Below, piece after piece: positions 1 to 9,907 of a stretch of 36,442 bases of DNA. Under the pieces are notes generated by a model that saw only the letters and a program-made list of their open reading frames with translations, did not search any database and had not been told where the DNA came from. This DNA is from Sperchopsis tessellata (lineage: Eukaryota; Arthropoda; Insecta; Coleoptera; Hydrophilidae): positions 1 to 36,442 of the forward strand of contig JAWQRN010000138.1 in assembly GCA_033557685.1 (NCBI GenBank), written 5' to 3'. The first letter of the stretch is position 1. Each line of letters begins with the position of its first letter. The position numbers were made by a program, and so were the translations under genes.

Positions 1-592
1 TATAGGAAATAAGAAGTATCGACTGGAATAATACTACGTCAGAGTTAACAACTCCTGTGCCACGGGTGGACGTGTCTTTCTGGTGAGCGAACAAATATGG
101 CGTGTTTGAGTTTCCCATATGTCTCCTATCATAAAGCGACTTTTGAGGGACTTAAATGTTCGAATTGCCGATAAAAATGTCTCACTCGTTATGGGTGTTT
201 TCACGTCTTTGAAAGACCCTGTCCCTGTCACAAGGAAAAGCTCTGTCATTTATAGGTTGCCTTGTGGTGGTTGCGAGTTGTCTTATGTTGGACACACAAG
301 CACACGGCTTAAACAGCGTCTTGCCCTCCACAAGTCGAATTTACATCACCTTCCCAATTCCTGTGGATTGTCTTTGCACTGTAGTAGTACCGATCAAAAC
401 CCTGACTTTGATAATGTCAGTATTCTTGAAATTGAACCCATCTATCAGAGAAGGTCCTTGACATGTGCTATATGTGCTGTCAGTTTGCATTTCCATTGTA
501 TATGTTTTGATTGTACCTGCTTCTGGTGCAAATCCAGTGATTGCATTTCTTATGCATTGTTTAGTTTAGTGTGGTCACATATGTTATATTGA
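1..592 (+). pseudogene. Penelope-like element, RT C-terminus and GIY-YIG endonuclease
   Basis: The reading frame from 119 encodes the linker and GIY-YIG nuclease that end a Penelope-like retroelement polyprotein. In that frame VIY lies at residues 43-45 and YVG at 56-58, 13 residues apart. Arg67 follows in LKQRL, and acidic residues lie in SILEIEP at 101-107. These match the GIY, YIG, catalytic Arg and metal-binding Glu positions of the family. Cysteines flank the first motif (PCGGC), as is usual in PLEs. After about residue 112 the frame stops resembling a PLE while another frame continues (MCY-like), so there is a frameshift near 455. Bases 1-118 hold more linker sequence in broken frames. 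The reverse transcriptase proper lies outside the window. In PLEs this nuclease makes the target-site nick for reverse transcription. This copy is dead. Confidence 0.85.
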
Positions 593-845
593 TTTCCCTC
601 ATATGCTATTTATGTTTTTGTTCACACAAACTTTATGTCCGAGACTGGGGAGTCCCTTTGTTTGTGGTTGTTTTGTTGTGGCTTTTTTGTTTTTGTTACA
701 TTGTTCTTTGATACACTGTGGGCGCGAATCTAACCCTTCATCTCTTTCTCTGTGTATAGTAGATTTGTGATCAAGTTGCGAATAGCAACGAAACTGTCAA
801 TGATAGTCTAAATGACATAATTAAAGGAATAAACCAACTTTTTCC
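593..845 (+). mobile_element. 3' untranslated end of the first Penelope-like element
   Basis: Non-coding, T-rich sequence follows the GIY-YIG frame and ends in ATTAAAGGAATAAACC just before an AT microsatellite. I take this as the 3' terminus because element-like sequence stops there. The exact end is inferred. Confidence 0.5.
764..799 (+). other. hammerhead-like hairpin near a PLE 3' end
   Basis: GTTGC-GAATA-GCAAC forms a perfect 5-bp hairpin (776-790). It is preceded by TTGTGATCAA and followed directly by GAAAC. This is the layout of a hammerhead ribozyme (CUGANGA, stem II, GAAA), and PLEs are known to carry such motifs near their termini. The first core box departs from consensus, so activity is doubtful. 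The hairpin is seen; the assignment is inferred. Confidence 0.35.
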
Positions 846-866
846 TATTTGTTTTTGACTGTTTCC

Positions 867-872
<6 letters not shown>

Positions 873-924
<52 letters not shown>
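873..924. repeat. (TA)n microsatellite
   Basis: About 26 uninterrupted TA units separate the PLE 3' end from the inverted gypsy gag fragment. The reading frame spanning it is a low-complexity artefact. Confidence 0.97.
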
Positions 925-928
<4 letters not shown>

Positions 929-954
929 CGAAGACATGAAGACTTATATACTTA

Positions 955-1735
955 TGTACCAAATAGTACTGCTACTTTGTCACACTTCAAGCATTTTATG
1001 TTTTTCAAACTCTTTCTACATACTTCGTACAATTCAGCTTTTATGAGCTGGTGCTGCTTCCATTGCTACTTCATGTACTTCCTCTTTTTTCGATTATTAA
1101 CAGCTTCAAACTTGAGGGCCTGTAGCTGAATTTTCCAAATTGCCCCTGCTGCTCTTTGAATGCAGGATGTACAATGCCTGGCGTTGTAAAGCCATGGTAA
1201 GGTTAGTAACCTTATCTGTGTTATCACAGCCATTATATTCGGGAGCCATTTCAAATTGTATCTTGTCCCCTGGCCAGTCGGTTTTAAGGAAGTAGTGAAT
1301 GGTTTCTGTGTGAGCTTCACGATGTCCGAGGGAATGTATTTTCATGTCCATCTTTTCATTTACTTCTCGAATTTGTCTCTAGTTTACTTTCTAAACTTCT
1401 TTTCTTCGCTCTATTCTTCAATTTTCTATTCTATTTTTGTTTCAAATTCTCTAGAATTTCCTTCAATTCTTCTTAAATTTTCGTTAAAATATTCTGGAAT
1501 TTTCTTGAATCAATCTGTAATTTTCCTCTAGTTTACTTTCCAAACTTTTAGAATATTCTTCAAGCCTCTGATCTATGTGTGTCTCAAGTGCTCTAGAATT
1601 ACCTTAACTTCTTCTTGAGTTTTCTTCAAGCTTCTGTTCTATTTTGTCTTCGGTTTTTCTAGCATGTTCTTGTAGCTTCTGTTCTATTTTGTCTTATTTT
1701 ATTTATTTTTTGAATTTTCTTTCAACAATTCCACA
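955..1735 (-). pseudogene. Ty3/gypsy gag fragment, inverted copy
   Basis: Read on the minus strand, 1735-1350 encodes a repetitive, glutamate- and lysine-rich coiled-coil-like N-terminus. It is built from variants of a short unit containing ATTCTAGA and an AGAACAGAAGCTT-like segment. Residues 1351-1106 give NGCDNTDKVTNLTMALQRQA, matching the capsid core of insect gypsy gag. Near 990-972 a zinc-knuckle start (CLKCDK) survives. Compared with the plus-strand copy at 4300-5400, roughly 300 bp between capsid and knuckle are missing here (junction about 1066-1090). Several frames are needed, so it is not functional. The family assignment rests on capsid and knuckle together and on the second copy, which continues into gypsy pol. 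Confidence 0.75.
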
Positions 1736-2040
1736 CATAACAATTTAACAAATTTATTTTATTAAGTGCTTGGTTTACATTACGCAATAATTAATTATAC
1801 TGCTACACACATCACGCTGGATCATCAGACCTCTGTAGTGGAACTTGATATCTAATCAAACTGAGCTGTACTGGCTGGATTCTCGGTTTCATATGGCGGC
1901 GAGTTTTCTGCCGGAATATTCACGATTCGCGGTCACATTCTGGATTTCGCTGGAACGGCCTTATTTGGTCGAGCGTCTCGCCACATCTAGTATGATCTAG
2001 TGAAGATTAGACTATTCTTGAATGGTGCACAGTATTTTTA
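1736..2040 (-). mobile_element. possible LTR of the inverted gypsy copy
   Basis: This block lies just upstream of the minus-strand gag. It is clearly richer in GC than its surroundings (about 1820-2010). On the minus strand it carries a CTCAGTTTGATTAG initiator-like stretch and then AATAAAATAAA close to the gag side. Promoter, poly(A) signal, then gag is the order expected of a 5' LTR. I see no second LTR copy and no convincing primer-binding site, so this is an inference from position and composition. Confidence 0.35.
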
Positions 2041-4299
2041 TACTTATTTAAATATTTGATCAGTTTTTACTTTGAGTAACGAACTTGTGCAGTTGAAAGT
2101 AAACATAGGGTCGTATGGCATATTCCATAAGGAACATTAAGACTACAGATATTTATATATGCAATTGAAAAATCTATGGAAAAACTCTCGGATAAAAATT
2201 CATTACAACAAACGATACACTATTTGTGTAGAACTATTTTCATTTAATTAATTGAATTCTCATGACATGTCCAGCAAAATCCCTGTTTATCATAATCGAC
2301 TATCTGGAATTAGTATTCAGCCAGTAAGACAAGATAAATATATATTTGTACCACTAATTTTTGTAATATACTAGATACTCAGTAAATATTTTTACGAATT
2401 TGAGGTTGTATTCATATTTCGAGGTACCAGGTTTCTGTCCTTTCCCAAGTCTCAAATAATTCGAAAATTATTTCATCTGGTCGCAAGTACGTAAAACGTA
2501 GGTAATTTATTTATAATTCTACTTAAAGAAATCCGATACTACAAACAAAATTATTCATTTGAATTAAAAAAAACAAATAGATATATACAGTTACGTCAGT
2601 TATTAAGAGCATAACCATAGTGGAGGAAACCTTCAAAAATCTCTTAAGGTTCACGTTGTATGCGTTTCATACCCTTAACTTATAATCGTATTTGGGTTAA
2701 TATTTTCAAGTTATAACTTAAGCTGTGTTTATAAATTATAAATCATGGTAGATTGTGGTGTAGTTGGAACGAGTATTGATTTTAAACATATAAATCGAGG
2801 GTTTATTTTAGTAATTATTTAATTACAGGTGTTAATGTACTACTGAAATAACCTATTTTTATATTTATCAAAATAAAATAGAAATTTTACCAGAATGATG
2901 ATATTACCTATGTTATAATGTTACAAAACTAATATTTCTCGTAGTAAATCATGACGATCAACAGAAAATACTACTTGTCTCAAGAATTGTAGATTGTTAT
3001 TGCAACGGTCATCATGTTTTTCTGAATTAAATTCTTCACTTTTTAAACATTAAACAGCAGCAGCGGTCTTACAATCTTTCATGACTGGCACTACTTATCT
3101 ACTAAATTTATGGTGATAATTCTATAAAGAATTCAGTGTAAATAAAACAGTTTCTTCACCCACACAAAATATTATTGAATTGAAAACTGCGCTAGGAAAA
3201 AAGAAAATAAAATATAAATTTTCGTTAAAAAAATTGTCAGTGACGTCATTGCTCGAAAACAAAAGATTGTAGAAAACATAAATTATAAAAGAAGATTGAA
3301 GAGACCAAGAACCAACCAGCTTTTATGCTAACATTGTATGTCTGCTTGGTATTTTTAAAGAAATTAATCATGTCTAATGTATAAGCAATTTATTAACACG
3401 TAAGAACAATGAATGAGAAATGAAACCACGGAAATAGGGAAAAAAAAATCTCATACAAAAATAAATGTGGGCTACTAACAAAGTAAACACGCTATATTTT
3501 TGTGTATAGGCCATACCTACTAGTCAATTAGTTTTACGCTTGCTGCTGATGACAATGATTTCTGCTAAAGAAAGAGCTAGATTAGAACAGCATAAATTGT
3601 AGTAGGATTATTCACAGGAAATATAATCAAGTCTGTTACATCATTTCTTCTAGGGGGTTCATCGACACCGTCAAACAATTTGCCCTTATTTAATTAAGTA
3701 ATATATTGTGCTTCATTTGCGATCTGTTAACAAATGATCTATGTAAAGTTTATAAGATAAGTATAGAAAACTAAAAAAGTAGTTTCTATATAAAAAACGA
3801 ATGAGTTAATTAGTTCGTACCAACACAATTTCTTGAGGTTAATCAAGTCTTTCATTGGAAGGTAAATCAAAATGTATTAAACTTAACGAAGTGGCAAAGC
3901 TCGACATAACGTAATTCTGGTTGAATTTAAAATATTTATTTTACTACGTTATTTAGAGCATTAAAAATGATTTTACTCTAAGTCGAAATGACTTTATAAA
4001 CCTTTTCAACAGTAAATTAAGAATAAGTACAACTTTTTCAACGGTTAATTTTCAATTGAATAAACCGACTGGTAATAAAGTAGATTTTAGAACTTTTCCT
4101 AATTTAAAATATGAAAGTAAGCACCTACCTCTGTTAAAAATTGTAAAATATTGAAACAAAATGTGGTTAAAATCTATATAATTACATATAAACAATCAGT
4201 AAATAGGTTATATTTTATACAAAGTTTCATAAGCATAACATAACATAACTGCATAATTACTTAGTAGGATTAGGTCTATAAGTCCAAAAAATTCGAGAA
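2041..4299. other. AT-rich non-coding spacer between two inverted gypsy gag copies
   Basis: I see no reading frame with recognisable protein similarity, no clear repeat array and no RNA gene. It is simple AT-rich sequence with A/T runs. Its only context is that it separates two oppositely oriented fragments of one gypsy family. Confidence 0.6.
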
Positions 4300-5400
4300 T
4301 ATTCGAAACGAATATAAAACGAAGACTGGTAGAAAATTCTAGAAATGTGGAAAGCAGACTAGAACAAAATTTCAGAAACATAGAAGGAAATTCTAGAGAA
4401 TTTGAAACAAAAATAGAATAGAAACTTGAAGAAACTTCTAAATATAGCGAAGAAACGTTTAGAAGTTTAAAATATTCGAGGATGAGTGAACAAAAAAGTT
4501 AAAGGTTGGACTTGAAAGTTTTGGCAGTAAATAAGAAGGTAGAAATGAAAATACAAACCCTCAGGGAAGAGTGTGAAGCTTGGAAAGCAGACATGGAGAA
4601 GCTCATAAAGAAACCATTTGCTACTTCATTAAAACCCACAGGCCATACATAGTACATAGGTACCCAAATTTGATGGAACGTCTTCATGAACACTCTTTAA
4701 GTTGCAATTTGAAGTGGCTACAGAATATAATGGCTGATAAGACATATATAAGGTAACTAACCGCACTATGGCTTAACAAGGCCAGGCACTGTACATCCTG
4801 CACAATATTTCAAAGAATAGCAGGGGCAATTTTGAAAATCTGCTACAGGCCCTGGAACCAGGATTTGGAAATTAACATATGAAGCTCATATACCAAGCCC
4901 AACTAACGACACGGTAACGAAATATTGCGAAATCATTTCAAGACTATGCAGTCAACACCGTTAAACTCCTCAGATTTAGCTACGGAGATCAACAAGAAGA
5001 TGTCATGTCTGTAATGGTAATGAACATATTTGATAATGACCATATAGATCCGGAAATATCACTATCAGTCTAGAATGGACAACAACGAAATTTGTGGGAA
5101 GACATGGGTGCACACTTCAAATTTAAACTGTACATAATCGATGTAAGGGTAAGTACATACGAGAAGTAGTAATTGAAGCAGTACCAGCTCAAGAACCTGA
5201 ATTGTACGAAGTAAGTAGAATGTGACTGAAATACATGAAATGCTAGAAGTGTGAAAAAGAGGGCACATTCGCTGAAATTGTCGATTGAGAGTAGACCTCT
5301 CTGGAAAATCAGGTACAAAAAATCGCCCACGCTGGAGAAGACGTGTTGGTGGGCACAAAAGAAAGCCCCAGAATATCCGGAATATAGTATCATGTGACAA
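4300..5400 (+). pseudogene. Ty3/gypsy gag, plus-strand copy
   Basis: Gag of an LTR retrotransposon, the capsid/nucleocapsid polyprotein. In order: a repetitive coiled-coil N-terminus (about 4300-4500, same unit as the minus-strand copy at 1350-1735); a capsid core at about 4690-4860, readable in pieces as YNG, KVTNRTMA and QGQALYILHN; a capsid C-terminal part at about 4950-5070 (FSYGDQQEDVMSVMVMN); and a CCHC zinc knuckle at 5241-5283. The knuckle begins C-x-K-C-E-K-E-G and needs a frameshift to reach its His and final Cys. Many stops break the frame. It is directly upstream of the pol remnant and belongs to the same element. Confidence 0.8.
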
Positions 5401-7065
5401 GTGTTCTTACTAATGGTAGTATTGGGAAGAAGAGGTGCCAGTTCACGATATACACATGTGTCAATATATCAGTAGTACGATCAGATAAGTTGAAAAGGGA
5501 GAAACTAGAAAGGGTTTACTGGTGGTAAAATTTAGTTTAGTGATTGACGGCTTGCATACCCTAATGAACCTAATCCAAGTTTCATGAGATGATTGTAATC
5601 AACCGTCATAGAGCTGTTATTAATGTGAGAGAGGCTACCGAAAATAGGCAATGTAGTAGTGAGTCAGGGACTTCCTGGATCTAAGCTAACCAGTGTGCGC
5701 ATCCTGCTAACCAAGCTAAAACTTAATAGATGAATAATGCATCTTGTATGGAAAATTTAATCAGAAAAGAAGTTCTGATAAGAACAGCCCTAGTTATGTG
5801 CCAAGATGTAAATAGAGTTCATCTCTTGAACAACAGTTTCCTATAAATCTTAATAAAGAAAAAGTATTGGAAACTCTAGAAATAGTCGTATTAGACGCTC
5901 GATGTGAAGAAAATGTGGAGAACATAAATGAGAAACCATAATTATGTGAAGAAATGAGAAGCAATAATGCCGATAACCGAATAAATCTACCACCAACAAA
6001 AGAAAAATAGGTGTTAGATCTTCTAAGGAAATTCCAAGATATATTCACCACCGGAAAGAAAGACTATGGTTGTATCCATGTGGTACAACACAAGATCGGT
6101 GCTGGTAGTACCATCGCAATTAAATAGCATTCAAGGCTTTCACTTCTTTCTACATGAGGATAAGCAGAAGTGCTGTTGAAGAAGATTTAGCGACATGGTG
6201 TCATATAATCTTTACGTAGTCCTTATTTCCCACCTGTTATTTTGGTTAAAAAAAATATAGCGAAGAGGGATTATTACCCTTTGCCAATAAGAGACGACAC
6301 CTCGGCATCACAATGGTTTTCCACATTCTAATTGATGAGTGGTTATTGGCCAGTAGGGCTAGCCTCGAAAGACCGAGAAAAGATAACCTTTGCTACAGGA
6401 TAAGGGCTGTGGTAGTTTAGTGTCATGCGGTTTAGACTATGCGATGCACTAGCAACTTTGGAAATAGTAGTGAATCTGGTTCTTGAGGGTTTACTTTGGA
6501 AGAACTGTCGAATGTACGCTGACCATGCCATCGTATTTGGTAGGACTTTTGAAGAACATTTGAAGGAGGTTTTCAGACGATTGAAATGCCCATTTGAAAT
6601 TCAATCCAAAGACATGCTATTCAAAAGGAAAATAAAATATTCACAGTGGATAAATGGTTAATCCCGAGGAATAAACATAATATTCGAAATTTTCTGGGAC
6701 ACTGTACCTACTATCGAAGATTTGTCCCAGGGTTTGTTAATATAGTTAAACCTGTACATAAACGGACAGAAGAAGCTGGACAATTCGAATTGATAGAACA
6801 TTGCTAGGAGGTGTTCAACGATTTGAAGTGAATTTTAAGTAAGGCTTCAATCCTTAGTTATCTTCAATTGGAAAGACACTGATGCTATCAGCATCTGCAT
6901 TTAGGCCGTACTCACATAACTACAAGAAACAGTGATTGGTTACTTCAGAAAGAACTTCGCAAAGCCTGAAAAGAACTACTGTGTCACAAGACGGGAACTT
7001 CTGTACGTTGCCAAAGTTTTAATATCAAGAAAGCCAATAGCAACGTATACATGTGGACTTAGCTT
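5401..7065 (+). pseudogene. Ty3/gypsy pol: protease remnant, RT, start of RNase H
   Basis: Pol of the same element. A post-protease linker is readable at 5765-5850 (LIRTALVMCQDVNRVHLLNN). RT begins near 6035 with QHKIGAGSTIAIK. At about 6252 PVILVKK jumps to RDYYPLP, so the block normally holding the D-F/Y-R-K-L-N residues is deleted. At 6327-6350 FSTLDL has become FST-F-stop-L, losing the first catalytic Asp. The YxDD box is YADH at 6515-6526, losing another. The RT tail is LGHC-YYRRFVPGFVN at about 6697-6750. RNase H begins near 6935 with YFRKNFAKPEKNYCVTRREL and is cut off near 7065. No integrase or 3' LTR follows. The enzyme is dead on several counts. Confidence 0.88.
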
Positions 7066-7850
7066 AAATGCAAATAACAATTTTGATGGATTTTCTTACA
7101 TTAGAATCATAGAACTTGAAACTATCAATATAAAAGAAACTTTTTGGAGATGTATCGTATTTGTTTTCAGGAAGATATCCTTAATTTCAAGAAATATGTA
7201 GAAGATTTTAGCTCTATATACACATACTTACTTTCCCATAATAAGGTCTAATATATAATTTATCCAACATCCTTATCAACAACGAGATACTTGTTTATTT
7301 GGTACTTTGTTTCTACTTGCTTTGAATTTTGTTTTGCTTTTTGTGGGCTATTGATCTGTTTCTCTCATTTTACTTTCTGTTCTGGGGTTTTGCTTGTTTT
7401 TAGAATCCCCTGCTATTGACTTTCATATAGATACAACCAATCCTCTAAATTTTTTAATTTAATGTTTCGGCCTTCTTTTTCCTAAATGAGGCACTGCTCG
7501 ACAGCTGTCAGTAGTTTCTATGTTGGACAGTATTTAAGCTGGGTGTCGCTCAGTTGTCTTGTTTTGTTAATGTTCTCTCTCACCTATTAAAAGGACGGCC
7601 ACTGGTATCTGTTGCTTGGTTTATAACTAAAATTTCCTTATTATTTGATAAAAATTGCATCTTCTTCTTCACATTGTGGCCTCTCTTATATAAATTCATT
7701 ACTTTTTTTTTTAATTTTTTTAGTGCAAAAAAGTGTTATATTTTGAAATGTTCTGTTGCCTTGTTTTAAACAAGGTTTTTTCATGTTTTTAAAAGTGTTT
7801 TTTATACGCTTTATGACTGGAAGTTTGTTCAAGACGTGAATGGATCCTTT
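7066..7850. other. non-coding, T-rich stretch
   Basis: No protein similarity recognised. TATTTAAG (7531) followed by CTCAGTTG (7550) looks like a TATA box and insect initiator, but the 21-base spacing is shorter than the usual ~30. The minus strand around 7466-7500 contains GGCCGAAACATT, reminiscent of PLE termini, without a convincing partner stem. Downstream are several T homopolymers. Confidence 0.45.
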
Positions 7851-8299
7851 TTAAATGCTTTTCCTCCATGCCTGCGTTGTCCAACTGTTTTGTGGTTCAG
7901 CTTGAAATTCGTTATGAAATTGACAACTATTTAACTGTAAACTGTATACTAATACCGATTTTATTGCCATTGTAGGGCGCGTATTCAGATGGCGGATAGG
8001 AAAATGTCCTTCAGATATGTTGGATAGGAGCTCGGCTCTCGCGGACCAATATGAACACAATATACAATGAGCAAAGTACCAACCGCATGACATGGCGTAT
8101 GAGCGTGCACATGATAAACGTCTGTTATCCAGTAGGAGAAGCTTATCTACGGCGTCTGTTCTCCATATTGGAGGGGCGATGTTAATATATGTCAATCAAA
8201 TACAATGAGACCACGGCCCCCATTCTTCGTAGGCTTGATTACCCCCAGTAAAGACACCTATTGAGACCAGCGTAAGAAGGCAGAGGGTGCTAAGGATCC
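7851..8299 (+). mobile_element. probable 5' untranslated region of an RTE LINE
   Basis: This segment is richer in GC than its flanks and ends in GGATCCACGGGGTATAAACA just before the RTE endonuclease frame. RTE LINEs start with a GC-rich leader, so I read it as the leader. The minus-strand frame across it has no recognisable similarity. The start coordinate is approximate. Confidence 0.35.
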
Positions 8300-8858
8300 A
8301 CGGGGTATAAACAGATGCTAACAATATTAAATTTGTGCACCTACAACTGCCACATATTTTTCAGTAAAGCAAAACTAATGGAGTTGGAAAATGAATTGGA
8401 CAAGATTCGTTGGAATGTTATAGGTCTGAGCGAAGTTTGAAGAGCTTATTCAACTAAAAAGTGAACATATATTTTATTACCGTGGCACTAATAATGGAAG
8501 AATTAGAGGGGTTGGTTTCATGGTTCACAAAAGACCCAAACATTGAAGTATCAAGTGTGGGAGCACATCGGACAGAATCTCAAAACTAGAAATAATGATT
8601 TCTAGGCAATAAATACTACAAATTCTGCAAATTTATGCCCCAACAAGTAGCCATTCAAATGGGATGGTCGAAACGTTCTATGCAAATGTGACACAGCTCC
8701 ATGATAGCTCAAATACGCATCATCTTAGGAGCGTTTAATACAAAAGTAGGAGTAAAACAACCAGGAGATCCGGTTGTAGGTGTATTCGGCTTTGGAAGGA
8801 GAAATATACGAGACAACAGACTTGTAGAATTTGCAGAACAAAAGAGTCTTTATATATG
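8300..8858 (+). pseudogene. RTE-clade LINE endonuclease (APE), first part
   Basis: AP-like endonuclease of an RTE non-LTR retrotransposon. Readable blocks are LNLCTYNC (about 8330), a KAKLMELENELDKIRWNV block (8366-8420), GLSEV at 8423-8437 keeping the metal-binding Glu, FYYRGTNNGRIRGVGFMVHK (about 8470-8530) and QIYAPTSSHS (about 8630). The LGDFN box reads LGAFNTK, with the catalytic Asp replaced by Ala at 8731-8733. GFGRRNIRDNRLVEFAEQ follows. The frame is broken after AEQKSLYI by insertion of a fold-back element at 8859 and resumes at 9092. Stops elsewhere show the copy was already decaying. Confidence 0.85.
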
Positions 8859-9091
8859 TATGAATGTTGTTTCCAGGTGGAAAACGTGTAGAGGCTCTAA
8901 TAAGTGCCGAAACGTCGATTCAGTGCAGTGATTTCATTCATTGAAGTAACATCACTTGCCTTGAAAATGTCCCTTGCAACAGTAGACCAAGCGTCGGCAC
9001 TTATCAGAGCCTCTACACGGTTTCTACCTGGAAACAACATTCATACAGAAAATAACCGTGGAAGTCTTTTAAATTTAAGTCCTTATATATG
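8850..9091. mobile_element. fold-back element A1 (8859-9082) with 9-bp target-site duplication
   Basis: The RTE frame is split between SLYI and its continuation. TTATATATG occurs immediately left (8850-8858) and right (9083-9091), a 9-bp target-site duplication. The insert starts TATGAATGTTG, exactly as in copy A2, and ends AATTTAAGTCC. Inverted arms pair at 8859-8918 and 8992-9045, followed by a tail containing ACCGTGGAAGTCT that is shared with A2. It encodes nothing. It is an unusual non-autonomous element: palindromic, with a variable-length duplication and a fixed 5' start. Confidence 0.85.
8960..8998 (+). other. hammerhead-like module in A1
   Basis: CTTGAAAATGTCCCTTGCAA followed by CAGTAGACCAAGCGTCGGC. 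It aligns along its length with the modules at 9801, 10942 and 18047. The GAAA box reads CCAA here, so it is a decayed copy. Confidence 0.4.
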
Positions 9092-9409
9092 TTTGCTAAG
9101 AAAACAATACCCAGAGATTGACTGCACACTTACTAATAAGAGCCATCATACAAGACTGCATAGTTCTGAATCGATTTGATACTGGAAGTAATCACCGTGT
9201 TGTTAAATTTAGGATATCTTTGAATGTAAAATTAGATATATTAAAATTAATCAACTGCTGTAACAGAAAAATGACAGGTGGGACAGATAATTCAGTAGTT
9301 GTTTGGGAGTCATGTGGATGAGAATAACGCACAACCATGGGTTGTGGAAGGAACTTGGGGAAGCCTTCGTCCAGTAGCGGACGAATAACGGCTGATTATG
9401 ATGATGATC
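9092..9409 (+). pseudogene. RTE LINE, end of endonuclease and 3' terminus, RT deleted
   Basis: After the insertion the endonuclease resumes (CTLTNKSHH in one frame, then IIQDCIVLNRFDTGSNHRVV). The catalytic SDH motif reads SNH, the Asp having become Asn at 9190-9192. Near 9250 the match jumps to the extreme 3' end of RTE elements: NLGKPSSSSGRITA in this frame, with LGEAFVQ-like sequence in a neighbouring one, then TGATTATGATGATGAT, the (ATG)-type tail of this clade. The whole RT domain is therefore missing by internal deletion. Confidence 0.75.
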
Positions 9410-9431
9410 TATATATATATATATATATATA
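9410..9431. repeat. (TA)n microsatellite after the RTE tail
   Basis: About ten AT units directly follow the (GAT)n tail of the RTE LINE. Confidence 0.9.
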
Positions 9432-9735
9432 CTAGGATCCTGCAACCACGACAGGACCCCAGTCTGTTGAGGAGATTTCACACAGTTTTGACAAAGTATA
9501 TATCCAAGAGGAGTATAGGTGAAACCAATTATGACGATTTAGATTTACCGGTTGTTTATAAATTTCTATTGTCTCCATTATAATTCTTGAGAAATTATTT
9601 GGCGAGAACCTGTATGCCGTTGAAAAAAGTATCTTGTTCTGATTCTAATTTTTATAGGTTTTTATTTTACATCTAGACCTTGTAATATTATCTCAATTGG
9701 GGCTTCGCCGACAAATAAGACGGTGCATTAGCAGT
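9432..9735. other. unidentified segment, moderately GC-rich at its start
   Basis: A short frame at 9430-9583 (RQDPSLLRRFHTVLTKYISK and on) has a non-random look, but I recognise no family. The rest is AT-rich and unassigned. Confidence 0.35.
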
Positions 9736-9907
9736 TTCATGCCTAACACTCTTAAGAGCTACATGGAAGTTAACATCTATAACTCTTAAGAGTTACATGT
9801 CTTGATAATGTCCCCTGCAACGGTGGACAAAACACTGGCAAAAAGAAAAGCCAACACACGGAAATTTCCAGAAAAATCTGAAAATATCTACTATGGCCGT
9901 GGAACTA
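9736..9907. mobile_element. fold-back element B1
   Basis: Contains two self-complementary boxes, CTCTTAAGAG (9749-9758) and AACTCTTAAGAGTT (9781-9794). A hammerhead-like module follows at 9801-9839, then AAAAAGAAAAGCCAACACAC, and an end with CTATGGCCGTGGAA. B2 repeats the module-to-AAAAGAAAAG order with the same spacing, which defines the family. It is non-coding. Ends are approximate because no target-site duplication is obvious. Confidence 0.6.
9801..9839 (+). other. hammerhead-like module in B1
   Basis: CTTGATAATGTCCCCTGCAA then CGGTGGACAAAACACTGGC. GTCC pairs with GGAC around a short loop, and the following box is AAAAC instead of GAAAC. The first box reads UGAUAA, so the base corresponding to the catalytic G8 of a hammerhead is A. 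Confidence 0.45.

Noticed and set aside
849..1046. 65-codon open frame over the TA repeat
   Set aside because: Its core is a Tyr-Ile run from a (TA)n microsatellite; no family resemblance.
7531..7556. TATA box and initiator as a gene promoter
   Set aside because: Spacing is about 21 bp instead of about 30, and no coding sequence follows.
9801..9839. A functional hammerhead ribozyme
   Set aside because: The core reads UGAUAA with the position equivalent to catalytic G8 changed to A, an extra U before the stem, and AAAAC for GAAAC; called hammerhead-like only.
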